Source: Zonotrichia leucophrys gambelii
Taxonomy: Eukaryota > Chordata > Aves > Passeriformes > Passerellidae
Assembly: GCF_028769735.1 (NCBI RefSeq)
Contig: NC_088178.1
Coordinates: 30,342,357-30,406,356, forward strand
DNA: 64,000 bases
Direction of reading: 5' to 3'
Shown: one piece after another, positions 10,666-22,381 of the stretch
Layout of the letters: every line of letters starts with the position of its first letter
Position numbering within the stretch: the stretch's first letter is position 1
Notes under the pieces: model-generated
Seen by the model: only the letters and a program-made list of their open reading frames with translations
Databases searched by the model: none
What the model was told of the DNA's origin: nothing
Position numbers and translations under genes: made by a program

Positions 10666-11048
10666 TGTGCCCGTGTTCACAGGAGTCCCAGGATGAGGGA
10701 CGGGACGAGGATCTGACTCCATGGTTCAGAAGGCTGATTTATTATTTTATTATATATATTACATTAAAACTATACTAAAAGAATAGAAGAAAGGATTTCA
10801 TCAGAAGGCTGGCTAAGGATAGAATAGGAAAGAATGATAACAAAGGTTTGTGTCTTGGACAGAGGTCTGAGCCAGCTGGCTGTGATTGGCCATCAAGTAG
10901 AAACAACTCACATGAACCAATCCCAGATGCACCTGTTGCATTCCACAGCAGCAGATAACCATTGTTTGCATTTTGTTCCTGAGGCCTCCCAGCCTCTCAG
11001 GAGGAACAATCCTAATGAAAGGATTTTCCATAAAAGATGCCTGTGCCA
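10666..11048 (-). mobile_element. Solo LTR, family A, copy 1
   Basis: About 380 bp. The LTR sense strand is minus: it starts near TGGCACAGGCATC and ends ...CGGGCACA. Landmarks shared by all copies are CTGACTCCATGGTTCAGAAG, a TTTATTATTTTATTATATAT stretch carrying the minus-strand AATAAA, and CAGATGCACCTGTTGCATTC. No internal retroviral region adjoins it, and the flanking six bases do not match. It is an old endogenous retrovirus relic, and I do not assign a database name. Confidence 0.82.
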
Positions 11049-11723
11049 GAGGAGCCCTCCCAGCTGGCCCTGTGCTCAGCTCAGGGCTCTGCTCTGCCCA
11101 GCCCCTGATCCCAGGATAACACAGGATTTCAGCAGGAAGGGATCACGTCTCATCAATCCTGCTCCCAAACAGCAGCAGCACATTCCCCCCGCCTCCATCC
11201 CTGACAGAGCCCTCCTGCAGCCCCAGTTTGATGGAGAGCTGGGATTTTCTCCAGCAAATCCCCCCTGGCAGGAGCTGCTGCAGGGCTGGGCTCGCTCAGG
11301 GATCAGGATGCTCCTCACTCCTCTGACAGGAATATCCAAACCGGGTTTGCCCTCAGTTCCCTTGGCCTTGGCAGCTCTGCCTAGGATCTCCTGGAGCCAC
11401 AGGGTTTGGGATTTTATCTCAGTCTTCAAAGCCAGATAACATGAAGCCAAGTTTTGCTCATTTCAGGAGAAGTCACTGAGGCCTCTCCCAAGCCACATCA
11501 GCCTGTGCTTCCAAGCTTATCCAAGAAACTGCTCTGTGGTTCTTGCTGTCTTCCTCTCATTTTCCTTCTGCTCCCCTCCTCTGGGCTGCCTTTCAGGAGA
11601 GGATGCAGGATTCCCCTCAGAGGAGGCTGTCAGACAGGAGAAACAGCACAAAACCCTGTCATTTGTTCCTTTTCCAGCTTGGTGCAGATCGTTCCCTGAG
11701 GACAGCAAAGCCTCCTCCCCCGA
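11049..11723. other. Unique intergenic DNA
   Basis: GC-moderate, no repeats recognised. The open frames (including 201 aa at 10834-11439) overlap the LTR and have no family features. Confidence 0.55.
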
Positions 11724-12357
11724 TGTAAGAGCTGAAATGAGGGATGCAGGACTCCAGGCTGCTCTCCAAAATGCAGTTTATTATATACAAAATGCAGTTT
11801 ATTGTACCCAAGATGCCACAGCAGTCCAGGGTGACAGAGTCTGTGCCTACAGCTGTCAGAGACCCTTTGGTTTTGGTTACAGTGCATTATAGACTTTTCT
11901 TTGCTGAGCATCTTCATACAGCAGAACCAATCCATACCTTAACTATTACCTATAGCCTATCATAACTACTGTAATTACCATATTCATGTTCTGTTCTCCA
12001 ATCACTAAAAGTCAGTACATTACAGTTTAAGCTAGAAGTTGGTTTTCAGTTTTATTGCAGGGGAAAATTCTGAGACCTGTTTTCTTCTTGCCACATTTGC
12101 TGCCTTGTTTGCCTGTGTTCTCTGCTATCTTCTTGTTTGGGGTGGGTTTATCCTTTGCTCTAAGCCATAAAACCCCTTCTAACTAACACACCCTTTGGCT
12201 CCTTGGTTATCCAGTGAGACTGGCTCAGCAATTCTTTTCTTCTATATCAAAACTTGCTGCCATCTCTATTCCTTCATCAGACTCTGCATTTACAAATCTT
12301 TCTGCCAAGCACACACATCTGTGAGCCTTCCTTGTCAAACTTTCATCCTTCCCAGCA
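11724..12357 (-). mobile_element. Solo LTR, family C, copy 1
   Basis: About 634 bp bounded by TGTAAGAGC at left and CTTCCCAGCA at right, i.e. a TG...CA LTR on the minus strand. It aligns over its length with 34114-34817 in the opposite direction. Shared landmarks are GCATCTTCATACAGCAGAAC, CCTATAGCCTATCATAAC and TAAGCCATAAAACCCCTTCT. The family polyadenylation signal is altered here (TTTATTATATAC). I see no matching flanking repeats. Confidence 0.85.
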
Positions 12358-13880
12358 CTCTGGTATTCCAAAAGGCTCTTCCAGCATTCCAATGCAGGTG
12401 GGCAGGGATGGGTTCCAGCCCCTGTGGGATGCTGGGGATTGGTGCTGAGGGGCACCATTTCCACTCCCAGCAGGAAAAGCAGGAATCCTGTTCTCCAAAC
12501 CTGCTCCCTGACTGTCTGTTCCCAAAAAACACACAGAGAAAAGCCAATATTTGTACATTTCAAAGGTGTGCTTGGACCCCAGCCGTGAGATGCAGGATAA
12601 ACAATAGTGTTAATTACTGTGCTTCAAAGGACCTGGTTTTGATCACAAATTTCTTTAATGGGCAGGTGTAGGAGTAAAGGTGAGGCAGGTAAAAAGAAGA
12701 TCTAATATATATATATATTTGTAAAAGGCAGGTTGGAAAGGGTTCATCATTTGGGATGAACAAGATAAATAAGCAGTGATTAACCTGTGCTGGGTGCTGC
12801 TCCTGCCCTGCTCTGCTCACTCCACCACTACCCAGGAGTTCCTGGAATTCCCACCTGGAATGTCCATCCCTGGAGGCTGCAGCTGTTCCTGGGGAGGTTT
12901 CTGTGCTTTCAGACCCTCCTCACCTTTGGCTTTCCACCCCTGCCCATGGCAGGACCAGCAGTGCTCCCTGCAAGGCTTTGCAGCTCCAGCCACTCCTGCA
13001 ATTTCAACGTTACTCCTTGAAATTTGGTGTGAAGTCGACCAAAGTGTGACTCGGGCTCAGAAATAATTAACCCCTTCACAGCTGTCGATTTGAACCACAG
13101 TTTTGTACTTTGTTCTTGTAAATGGAATGTATTTGCCAAAGCATCTCTTCCCCTGGCAATGTGCCTCCACAAACAAGTGCTGCAGTCTGTTCACACGGAT
13201 CCCAGTCCATGGGAACGTGCCAGCTGAACATTTAAAGGGTAAGGAACAATTCCAGAAGAAACTGCAGCAGCAAGTTTTTGCAGTAATTTTAACTCAAATA
13301 TTTTACTCTGAGCCCTGTTCTTGTTGGAGGCGTTGACCTGCACCAAACTCTGGGGCAGAATTTGGCTCCTCTGGGTGCTGTTGGGACTCCCCACATTGGA
13401 GTTCACTGCTGCTCTCTGCTTTTGCCTCTCCCTGACAGAAAATATTTGTCTCCTTCTCCAAATTGTGTTCTAACAAAATAAAACAACAACCAACCAACCA
13501 AAGAGGGGGAGTTTGGCTGAAGGAACTGAGCAGCTCTGAGTGGGAGCAGCCCAGAGGGTCCTCCATGGTTTGCTGGGTCACTCCTAGAGCTCCATCCCCT
13601 AGAGCTCCATCACTGATCCTCTGGATGCCCAAGGAGTTCCCAGAGTGTTCCTTGGCTCCTGGGGAATTTGGGAATGCCACACAAGGCTGTTTGCCACCAG
13701 CACAAGGGCCAGAGCCCACCCTGGGGAGCCTGCAGAGGGTTTGGGGGCTGGCAGCTCAGCACCTGCCCAGCACAGACCTGCTCCCAAACCCTCCTGACAT
13801 GTGTCCACCACACCTTATCCTGAGGCTGGATCCGATCCCCAGCCCAAACCTGTGACAAGGGGACGGTGCAGGGCCTGGGT
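12358..13880. other. Unique intergenic DNA
   Basis: A short (AT)n run lies at 12700-12720. No exon or transposon was recognised. Confidence 0.55.
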
Positions 13881-13884
13881 GAGG

Positions 13885-14245
13885 CAGGAGGGATCCTGGG
13901 AGATGCCCAGGTGAGGCAGAGGGGTCTCAGGATGTGCCAGGTGAGGCAGAGGGATCCCGAGAGGTGCCAGGTAAGGCAGGACAGGAACCAGGATGTGCCA
14001 GGTGAGGCCTGAAGGATCCTGGGAGGTGCCAGGCGGGGCAGGACAGAACCCAGGTGATGCCCAGGTGATGCAGGAGGGATTCTGGGATGTCCCAGGTGAG
14101 GCAGGACAGAAACCAGGATGTCCCAGGTGATGCAGGAGGGATCCTGGGAGGTGCCGGGTGAGGCAGGAGGGATCCCGGGATGTCCCAGGTGGGGCAGAGG
14201 GACAGCGGGATGTCCCAGGCGAGGCAGGTCTGTCCCCACAGTGGG
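13885..14245. repeat. GC-rich minisatellite, ~32-35-bp degenerate unit
   Basis: About eleven units of the form GCCAGGTGAGGCAGGA with AGGGATCCTGGGAGGT. Most units contain CAGGTGAGG, a match to the 5' splice site consensus on the plus strand. The 318-aa minus open frame here is a repeat artefact. Confidence 0.88.
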
Positions 14246-14556
14246 CTCAGTCCCGCGGCTCTGTGTGACCCCGCTCCCCTCCATGCCCAGGTCCCTGGCC
14301 AGCCCCCCGGGTGTGGCTGTGCCCGCTGCCCGTGTCACAGCTCCGCTGGTGCTGCCATCCCACGTTGCCATGGTTATGGCAGAGCCGTCCCCAGCAGCTC
14401 GGCGGGTCCGGGGGCTGCTGCTGCTGGGGCACCGCAGGGACGGGCCATTCCCTGCGGGATGGGGAACCACTGCCCGTGGCAGCTCTGCGCCGGAACCCGG
14501 GGCTCCCTCTGCAGGAACGGGCACTGCTCCCGTCCGAGCTGAGCCATCCGCGGAGC

Positions 14557-14600
14557 AGGGAGCCACGGAATGGCTTGGCTTGGAAGGGACCCTAAAGCTC
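14557..14600 (-). mobile_element. CR1 LINE 3' tip
   Basis: ACGGAATGGCTTGGCTTGGA then AGGGACCCTAAAGCTC is the reverse complement of a CR1 3' end. A pyrimidine microsatellite starts immediately next to it. Confidence 0.65.
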
Positions 14601-14604
14601 TTTG

Positions 14605-15025
14605 CCTTTCCCTTTTTCCTTTCCTTTCCTTTCCTTTCCTTTCCTTTCCTTTCCTTTCCTTTCCTTTCCTTTCCTTTCCTTTCCTTTCCTTTCCTTTCCT
14701 TTCCTTTCCTTTCCTTTCCTTTCCTTTCCTTTCCTTCTCCTTTCTTCCCTTTCCTTCTCCCTTCTCCCTTCTCCCTTCTCCCTTCTCCCTTCTCCCTTCT
14801 CCCTTCTCCCTTCTCCCTTCTCCCTTCTCCCTTCTCCCTTCTCCCTTCTCCCTTCTCCCTTCTCCCTTCTCCTTCTCCCTTCTCCCTTCTCCTTCTCCCT
14901 TCCTCCCTTCTCCCTTCTCCCTTCTCCCTTCTCCCTTCTCCCTTCTCCCTTCTCCCTTCTCCTTCCCCTTCTCCCTTCTCCCTTCTCCCTTCTCCCTTCT
15001 CCCTCCTTCCCTCTCCTCTCCCCAG
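14605..15025. repeat. Pyrimidine tract: (TTCCT)n then (TTCTCCC)n
   Basis: About 420 bases of pure C/T on the plus strand: pentamer TTCCT from 14618 to about 14730, then heptamer CTTCTCC to about 15010. Long Phe/Leu/Pro or Glu/Gly/Lys frames here are artefacts. Confidence 0.97.
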
Positions 15026-15599
15026 GTAATTGCAGGTGCCAGGTAATGCAGAGTGACAATTCCATCTTGCAGCCGTGGCTGTGCCCGTCAGGTGTCACAG
15101 GGACATGACAGCCTTGTCAGAGGAACAGCAGAGCCCTGACAGCCTCTCCATTGAATCCCTCACACAGCACTCCAGCATCAGCACTGCCTTAAAACAACTC
15201 CATTCATTATTCAAAAAAGGAAAAAAAAAACCCCAACCCAGTGAGATGCTGACAAAATATATCATTTTATTTGAATCCCAAAAATCCACCTGATTTTGCC
15301 TCTCCCGTGCCTTCAGAACAACCTGTCTGGGCTCATTAAGCACTGCTTTATTTGTTGTCAGTGAGAAGCCAAGCCTGGGTCACTCAGCCAACGAGTGGGA
15401 GTCACTTGTTGGCCATGAATGATTCATAGCTCTGATTTTAATAAAACGCTTGTGTTAAAATTCTACATATGCTCGGAAGGGAGAAATGAAAACCCCTGTC
15501 TCTGTTTGCATTGGAATTTGTAATAAATGGCCACGTGGAGATTTATCCTTGTGTCGGAGGGGCCTCCCAGCAGAGGCACCGCTGCTGGACAGGGCTTGG
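15026..15599. other. Unique intergenic DNA
   Basis: No recognised feature apart from a short A-rich run near 15221. Confidence 0.55.
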
Positions 15600-15985
15600 C
15601 CAGGGTTCCTGGATCCTCTGGTTCCTGGATTCTCAGGGTTCCTGAATCCTCTGGGTTCCTGATTCCCTGGGTTCCTGAATCCTCTGGGTCCCCCAAATCC
15701 TCTGGGTCCCTGTATTTCTCTGGGTTCCTGTATTCCTCTGGGTCCCCAAATCCTCTGGGTCCCTGAATCCCCTGGGTTCCTGAATCCTCTGGGCTCCTGA
15801 ATCCTCTGGATCCCTGGATCCTTTGGGTCCCCAGATCCCTCTGGATCCTGGGATCCTCTAGGTCCCTGAATCGTTTGGGTTCCTGAATCTTCTGGGTCCC
15901 TGGATCGCTCTGTGTCCCTGGATTCTCTGGGTCCCCAGATCCCTCTGGATCCCTCTGGATCCTTTGTGTCCCTGGATCCTCTGGG
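15600..15985. repeat. Minisatellite, ~18-20-bp unit
   Basis: About 20 degenerate copies of TCCTCTGGGTTCCTGAA and TCCCTGGATCCTCTGGG. Proline/glutamate-rich minus frames over it are artefacts. Confidence 0.93.
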
Positions 15986-16111
15986 GTGCTGCTCCCATAC
16001 AAACACTGCAAGGTCACAGCAAGCTCTGGTTTGGCTCTCACTAAAAAAAAAAAAATCAATAGAAGAATTCCAAGTGAAGGCCAAGGAGGTGGAGCTCATA
16101 AAATCAGAGTC

Positions 16112-16300
16112 ACGGCTGGTTTGGGTGTGAGGGACCCCAAATCCCACCCAGTGCCACCCCTGCCATGGCAGGGACCCCTCCCACTGTCCCAGGGTGTCCC
16201 AGTGTCCAGCCTGGCCTTGGGCACTGCCAGGGATGCAGGGGCAGCCACAGCTGCTCTGGGAATCCCATCCCAGGTCTCTCCTGCTCCAGGAGGGATCTCC
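16112..16300 (-). mobile_element. CR1 LINE 3' fragment
   Basis: Contains AATCCCACCCAGTGCCACCC, GCCATGGCAGGGACCCCTCC and CTTGGGCACTGCCAGGGATG, then GCTCTGGGAATCCCATCCCA. Confidence 0.87.
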
Positions 16301-17111
16301 CCCTGGCCACAGCCCCTGGGCTGGGTGGGATGGGCGACCCCAGGCCCGGGACCCCTCCCCGTGCTGGGGCAGCCCCCAGCCCCTGCTCCGGGCTGGACCA
16401 TGAATATTCAGAAATGCAAAGCTGCAGGTGCAGCAGGGCTCTGCTGAGGGCGTGTTCAATGGGAGGAGGACTCACACAGCTCTCTATGCAAACTCCATCT
16501 GTAGCTTTTCATGGGATGTTGAGGGGTTTTTAAATTAAAAGCACAGTTTATTTTAAACAGTACAGATACTCTTGTAAGGGATGGCTTTATACAATTAAAT
16601 GGCAAAATGTATTAAGGCCATTGATAGAAAATGTAAAGATTTGAGTAATTTTAGGTTTCATCTCATGTTCAGAACAAAAACCTTGTCCTGTGCAGTTCTT
16701 CGTGTTCCATTTCCAATGGGAATGTTCTTGCTCATGATTACTCTCTTTCTTTTGGCCTGTTCTTCCTTTGTTCCCATTTCCCCTCTCTTTTCCCCCAGCA
16801 GCTCCAGGGCTCCCTGCCCACCTGCCCAGAGCCAAGGGCAGGGTCTGAGCTCCCAGCAGGGCAGCTCCCTGCACAGCAATGCCTGATATTTCCATTTATC
16901 CCCCCAAAATGCCTCTACAACCCCCCAAGCCGTGCTCACCCTGCCTTTCATTAATTGCTGTTTGTAGAGTCCTGACATTTACATAGGAAAATCCCAATAT
17001 CTGGATCAATTTGCACTCCACAGATCTGATTCATTTACTGAGGAAATCAATGGGTGTCTTGACTTGTGCCAGACACTTCCAGCTGACCAGAGCTTCCTCC
17101 AGAGGAATCTT
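16301..17111. other. Unique intergenic DNA
   Basis: AT-rich from 16500 to 16780. No gene or known repeat. Confidence 0.55.
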
Positions 17112-17220
17112 CCATGGGATCTGTGGCTGCCCTGCATCCCTGCAGTGCCCAAGGCCAGGCTGGACACTGGGGCTGGGACAGGGAATTTTCCAGCCTGGAT
17201 GATCCTGTGGTTCTGTCAGG
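17112..17220 (+). mobile_element. CR1 LINE fragment, truncated
   Basis: Has GGGATCTGTGGCTGCCCTGC, TGCAGTGCCCAAGGCCAGGC and a decayed terminal part. Confidence 0.75.
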
Positions 17221-18107
17221 ATCAGCTGATCTCAAATCCAGGAGCTGCAGGGCTGAAGTTTCTTGCTGGAGCAGAAGTTTGGTCCCCACAGCCCATAATT
17301 AACAGTTGTTACATGCACTAACACACACTGCTAATTACTCTTTAGGATGAGCTCACAATCAAAGCCTTGATTTAAACCCACATCTATTTCTCTGTGACCT
17401 CTGATCCTCCAAAGCATGGAGATATTGATGTTCCAGTAATTAGCTGTTCCTGCCCTGCTAATCCATTAGCTCTGTGATTCTGGGCAGGACAGGGCTGGGA
17501 ACAGGGAAATAAATTCCATGTGCTGAAGCAGAAGGGCTGAACTCTGGCTCCTCACCAGCATTTACAGTTGCTGCTGGTGGTGTCAACACTGGGAAATGTT
17601 ACATTGCTGAGAAACTGCTAAAAAATGAAAATACATGTTGTTTCCAGGAGGTGCCGAGCATCACTGGTGGGAATGGATGGATAAATAAGTGGTGGGGTTT
17701 GTGGGCTGTGTGAGGGCTGATGAAGGGTCTGTGGGGAGAGCTGCAGCACAGTGTGTGTGGGAATGCACAGAGCAGCAGGGACCTGCACAGCCAAGGCTCC
17801 TGAATGCCCCAAACCTGGCCAATCCCCCTTGCCCATATGAGAACATCCAAACTCCACTTTCTCTGTGTGAGCTGCTGGCTCCAGGCTGCTCCGTGCTGCT
17901 GGTGCTGTGGCTGAGCTCCAGTCCAACCAAACTGCACCTGCACAGCTCAGGAACTCATTAAAAACCGTCCCAGGATCCGTGGGAAGGAGGTAAAATGAAT
18001 AATGAGTCTGGGTTTAATTAATGCATGGAAATTTATCACAAGCCAAGGGCGGTGTTGGGATCCAGGGGTGAGGAATGCAAGAGGAAACTTCTTGGGAAGG
18101 AATTCCT
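17221..18107. other. Unique intergenic DNA
   Basis: No feature recognised. Confidence 0.55.
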
Positions 18108-18302
18108 GGCTGGGAGGGTGGGCAGGGGCTGGAACAGAATTCCCAGAGCAGCTGTGGCTGCCCTGGATCCCTGGCAGTGCCCAAGGCCAGGCTGGACACC
18201 CAGGGACAGTGGGAGGTGTCCCTGCCATGGCAGGGGTGGGATTAAATCACTGGATGGGATTGAAGGTCCCTCCCAACCCAAACCAGTCTGGGATTCCGGG
18301 GT
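18108..18302 (+). mobile_element. CR1 LINE 3' end
   Basis: Nearly complete tail: GGTGGGCAGGGGCTGGAACA, GAATTCCCAGAGCAGCTGTG, GCCATGGCAGGGGTGGGATT, ending CCCTCCCAACCCAAACCAGT then CTGGGATTC. Confidence 0.9.
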
Positions 18303-18485
18303 TCTGAGGTGTCACCAGTTAAACCAGCTCTGGAGCAAGCAACCAGCCCTAAATCCCCTTTTTGAACTGAGCCCTGTGCTTTGGACATGACTCAGAATGC
18401 CCATTGATTCCCCTTACCTGCTCTGTATCCCTGCTGCTGGATTTTATCTGTGTTTTCCCATTGAAATGCACATCACCCACATCCC

Positions 18486-18866
18486 TGTGATGGTGTCACA
18501 GGATTTTCAGATTGGGGAAGAGATGAGGATCTGACTCCATGGTTCAGAAGGCTGATTTATTATTTTATGATATATATTACATTAAAACTATACTAAAAGA
18601 ATAGAAGAAAGGATTTCATCAGAAAGCTGGCTAAGAATAGAATAGCAAAGAATGATAACAAAGGTTTGTGGCTCGGCTCTGTGTCCGAGCCAGCTGACTG
18701 TGATTGGCCATTAATGAGAAACAACCACATGAGGCCAATCCCAGATGCACCTGTTGCATTCCACAGCAGCGGATAATCATTATCTGCATTTTGTTCCTGA
18801 GGCCTCTCAGCTTCTCAGGAGGAACAATCCTGAGGAAAGGATTTTTCATAGAAGATGTGTGTGACA
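18486..18866 (-). mobile_element. Solo LTR, family A, copy 2, with target-site duplication
   Basis: A 381-bp LTR from TGTGATGG to GTGTGACA (plus-strand reading), flanked by identical six-base repeats CATCCC at 18480-18485 and 18867-18872. The TG...CA ends and a six-base duplication fit an ERVK-like (class II) element. This is the best-defined copy and sets the family boundaries. Confidence 0.9.
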
Positions 18867-19770
18867 CATCCCCTCCCTTGCAGGATCAGCTGTTTTATTT
18901 CCCCTGCCCAGGGCATGGGTGTCAGTGCCATTGCAGCAGCTCCAGCCATGGATGGATTTTCCACAGAGCTGCCTGGGTATGTGGGGCAGTGACACAGGAA
19001 TGTTTTCCAGCAAAACCCACAGATTTCTGCTGGGGGTTGCATTTCTCTGTTAGAATGGTTTTCTGGGAAGTGCTTCATGTTCTTCAGGCAAAATATTGAA
19101 GTTAAGAATCATTTCTCCTCGAGGAACTGTAGATATTATTCTTCGGGTCTTAGTCAAACTCACATAAATCCTGCCTGGGAGAAATCTCTGCATTTCAAGC
19201 TTCATTCTCAGCCACGTCAGGAGAGTGAACCTGGAAACGGGAGATCTGTAGGAAACAAAAGCTGCAGCTCAGAGGCAGGACATGGAACGCCTCCCCCAGC
19301 CCAGGGCTGGCAGAGCAGGGATGGATGGCAGCACAGGGGGATGGATTACTGTCAGTGTGTTTTGGTTCCAGCACTCCTGAGCCCCTGCTCTGCATTAGGG
19401 CTGCTGCCTGCAGGTGATGGGCTCGGCGTGGAGGCTGCTGGAGATTAATACCCACATCAGCTAGGAGGGGAAAGTGCAGTGATTCCTCTTTACCTGCAAG
19501 AGATGGAGGCTGGGCGTAAATCTTGTGGAAAGCAGCACAAAATCCTGCTCTGAAAGCCTCAGTGAGGGATGAAGGCCTGTCAGTCCTGGGGAGCTGGTGA
19601 CAAATGGGTCTGGGGGCATCCCTGAAGGGCTCAGGCTGGGCCAGGGAGGGTCAGGCTGGATTCTGGGGAAATTCCTCCTGGAAAGGGCTGTCCAGCAGGG
19701 AGGATTGGCTGTGGAAGAGGTAAAGAAAACTGCCCAATGAACAGAGGATAACAGAGGATAACTGCCCAAT
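18867..19770. other. Unique DNA with possible CR1 remnant near 19590-19690
   Basis: The segment CTGGATTCTGGGGAAATTCC with neighbouring TCCTCCTGGAAAGGGCTG recalls an internal CR1 region but is too decayed to bound. Confidence 0.4.
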
Positions 19771-19777
19771 AACAGAC

Positions 19778-20213
19778 ATTCAGAGGGGTCCCAGGATGAG
19801 GGAAGAGATGAGGATCTGACTCTATGGTTCAGAAGGCTGATTTATTATTTTATGATATATATTACATTAAAACTATACTAAAAGAATAGAAGAAACGATT
19901 TCATCAGAAGGCTGGCTAAGAATAGAATAGAAAGGAATGATAACAAAGGTTTGTGGCTCGGGCTCTGTGTCCGAGCCAGCTGACTGTGATTGGCCATTAA
20001 TTAGAAACAACCACATGAGACCAATCACAGATGCACCTGTTAAAAAAGTATCCGACACAGCATAGTTTCTATTTTAACAATTTTTATAACCTAAAACTCT
20101 ATTTAACACACTACTTAAGAGAATTAATACAGCACCACTTTCTAACACAACACATATAACATTCATTTTAATATTTGTGAAAAGCCAATCATAAAATCCA
20201 TGCATTTTTCACA
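19778..20213 (-). mobile_element. Chimeric solo LTR: family B 5' part joined to family A 3' part
   Basis: Reading the minus strand, 20213 down to 20042 matches the first ~170 bp of family B (TGTGAAAAATGCATGG ... GATACTTTTTT). From 20041 down to about 19783 it matches the 3' two-thirds of family A (AACAGGTGCATCTG ... AAAATAATAAATCAGCC). ACAGAC at 19772-19777 and ACAGGC at 20214-20219 agree at 5 of 6 positions and may be a decayed target-site duplication, which would make the chimera one inserted unit. Confidence 0.75.
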
Positions 20214-21699
20214 ACAGGCATCCCCAGCCATCCCAGGAGAGGGAAATGTCCCTCTCCCTTCCCTGGATGAGGGAAATCCCTGTCCTGCCACCCTGCAGCC
20301 TCTCCATCCATCCCTGAGCTCCTTCCCAGGGATGCAGAACAGGGGGCACAGGGACAATGTGGGACCCCAGAGCCACTCACACCTTGTCACCAAGCCACCA
20401 AGGCCTCCTGATGAGGCTCCACTGCTCAAGGCTCCTCTTCTTTCTCCACATATTTGGAGACAGAAGTTATTGTTATTCTGCATTGTTATTCTTAAATAAT
20501 TTCCTTTATAATGTGGTGAGTAGGTTGGAATTGAACACAATCTCATGCAGTCCCCCTCCCCTCCCCACTTCTGTTTAGTTCTAACTATTCAAGGCCATCC
20601 CCAAATATTTCATTAATTAATTTAGTCTCAGGAGTTGCTATTTTTCAGCATCCAAATCCAATTGTTCGGTGGGTTTCAGTAAATCATCCCTGAAAGCTTT
20701 TTTTTCCTACTTAGATACTGGTTTTGCACAGCATCAATCATTCCGCTCGTTGACAGGAAAAAATGTTTTCTAAATCTGGCTTGCTTTATTGTTCTCCCTT
20801 ACATAAACAAAGTGATTTATGAAGTGGGAAAAGGAAAGGGGGAAGAGTTGGATGATCTTTTTAGCACTGTTTCTTCTTCATCTGCAGCTTCATGCATTTT
20901 GCTTTCTTCTCCTGGGCTCACGTTGCTGCTGGAGAGGAATTTCCACCTCCCAATGACCTCTGTGCTGCTGAGATTGGGAAACCTGAACATGGGGCTGCTC
21001 CAGGAGGAGCTGACGGGGTTAAACTGGGGGCACTTTGGGACCATGAGGATGAGAGATGTGGAGGGGATGGAGAAGGGGATGGAGAGTGCCCAGGGCAGGG
21101 GAAGGGGCTGCAGAATCCCCTTCTCAAAGCTGGGCAAGAAAACGCTGGGATTTAACTTGCCAGCCCTTGGCAGATTTTTCTGGGGCAGACAATACCAGGG
21201 AAGGATCATTTATCATAAGCACATTCCTCTAATATTCAGAGAAACAATTTTTCAGCTCTGTGTTATCTGTTATTGCTCTTTTTATGTTCTCGTTCCTTAC
21301 TATGAGTTTCTGTTCAGGAGAGAAAAAAAAAATAAGTCTATTTCAGAGTGACTGGAGTCCTACATGCAGCTCTTGTGTGATATGTTCAATATTTTATGAT
21401 TCCTTTCTTCTTAAGTATTTCTAAGAAGCAGAACGTCGCCGGCTGCCGAGGAGAAATCGGATTTGTTACCATTGAACAATCCTCAGAAAAGGAGACGGAA
21501 CCACAGAGGTGTGGGGGAAGCTGAAAGGTTGAGCTCTTCCATCTCCAAAGGAGCACAGGAGGCAGATGGAAATAAGAGCTGTGGCTTCTGACCTCGGTGT
21601 CATCCCAGTGTTGAAAGAGAATCCGGGATTGGAGCTGGAGGTGAATTCTGGTTCCAAGGCTGTTGTTGGTGCCTGTCCCTGGCAGCAGCAGGGAAAGGA
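20214..21699. other. Unique intergenic DNA
   Basis: AT-rich parts at 20600-20820 and 21200-21450. No exon recognised. The 179-aa plus frame at 20812-21351 shows no domain. Confidence 0.5.
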
Positions 21700-21818
21700 T
21701 CCCCTGTCCCTGTCCCTGTCCCTGCCTGCCCTGGGCAGGACCCCAGAGGCACAGAACCCCAGAGAACCCCAGAAAATCCCAGAGAACCCCAGAGAACCCC
21801 AGAGAACCCCAATGAACC
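21700..21818. repeat. Simple repeats (TGTCCC)n and (AGAGAACCCC)n
   Basis: Five TGTCCC-type units are followed by five AGAGAACCCC-type decamers. Confidence 0.85.
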
Positions 21819-21958
21819 TCCTGGGCTGGGAAACCCTGCCAGGGTCACCGAGCCCAGCCTGGGGCTGATCCCCACCCACCCTGTCCCCAGCCCAGGGCTC
21901 TGGTGCCACCTCCAGGGATTCCTGGGACACCTCCAGGGATTCTCTTTCCCCAGCCTGG

Positions 21959-22381
21959 TGCTCGAAGAAGGAGTCAGAGCTCTTCTATTCTCATTCTCAA
22001 GGTTGTTTATTGTTCCTTATCTATAAAATTCCCTCTCCTGTCCAGCCAAGGTGTGCTCAGCAGGACAGTCCAGGCACTCTGCCTGCCCTCAGGGCAGTGT
22101 TGTCTTTTTATACTAAAAACTACCTGTACAATATTTACCATAACTTCTCAATACCCATCACCTATGTCAGACAGTGAGCTTCTACTCTAAACCAATCCCA
22201 AAGTGCCAACATCACTGCAGAACATGGAGGCCAAGAAGGAGAAGGAGAAAGGCTGGACATGCCCAGATTCCTCCATCTTGTCCCCAAAACCCTTATTCTA
22301 AAATCCCCAAAAATCTATTTTTCCACCCTGTGATAAAATCACTATCATTCTACGTAAACTTTTGTGCCTTGTAATCCTTCA
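21959..22381 (-). mobile_element. Solo LTR, family D, copy 1
   Basis: About 420 bp that aligns, inverted, with 36891-37310. Landmarks are CTCAAGGTTGTTTATTGTTC (minus-strand AATAAACAACC signal), TAAACCAATCCCAAAGTGCC and ATCACTATCATTCTACG. The left boundary is uncertain by several bases and no duplication of the target was found. Confidence 0.8.

Noticed and set aside
10666..11048. Functional endogenous retrovirus around the LTRs
   Set aside because: No gag, pol or env similarity and no second LTR at proviral distance for any family. All are solo LTRs or fragments.
13610..14566. 318-aa minus frame
   Set aside because: Covers the 13.9-14.2 kb minisatellite. Repetitive composition and no homology recognised.
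14570..15108. Phe/Leu/Pro-rich and Glu/Gly/Lys-rich frames
   Set aside because: Translations of the pyrimidine tract in all frames.
15455..16459. 334-aa minus frame
   Set aside because: Spans the 18-20-bp minisatellite and a CR1 fragment.
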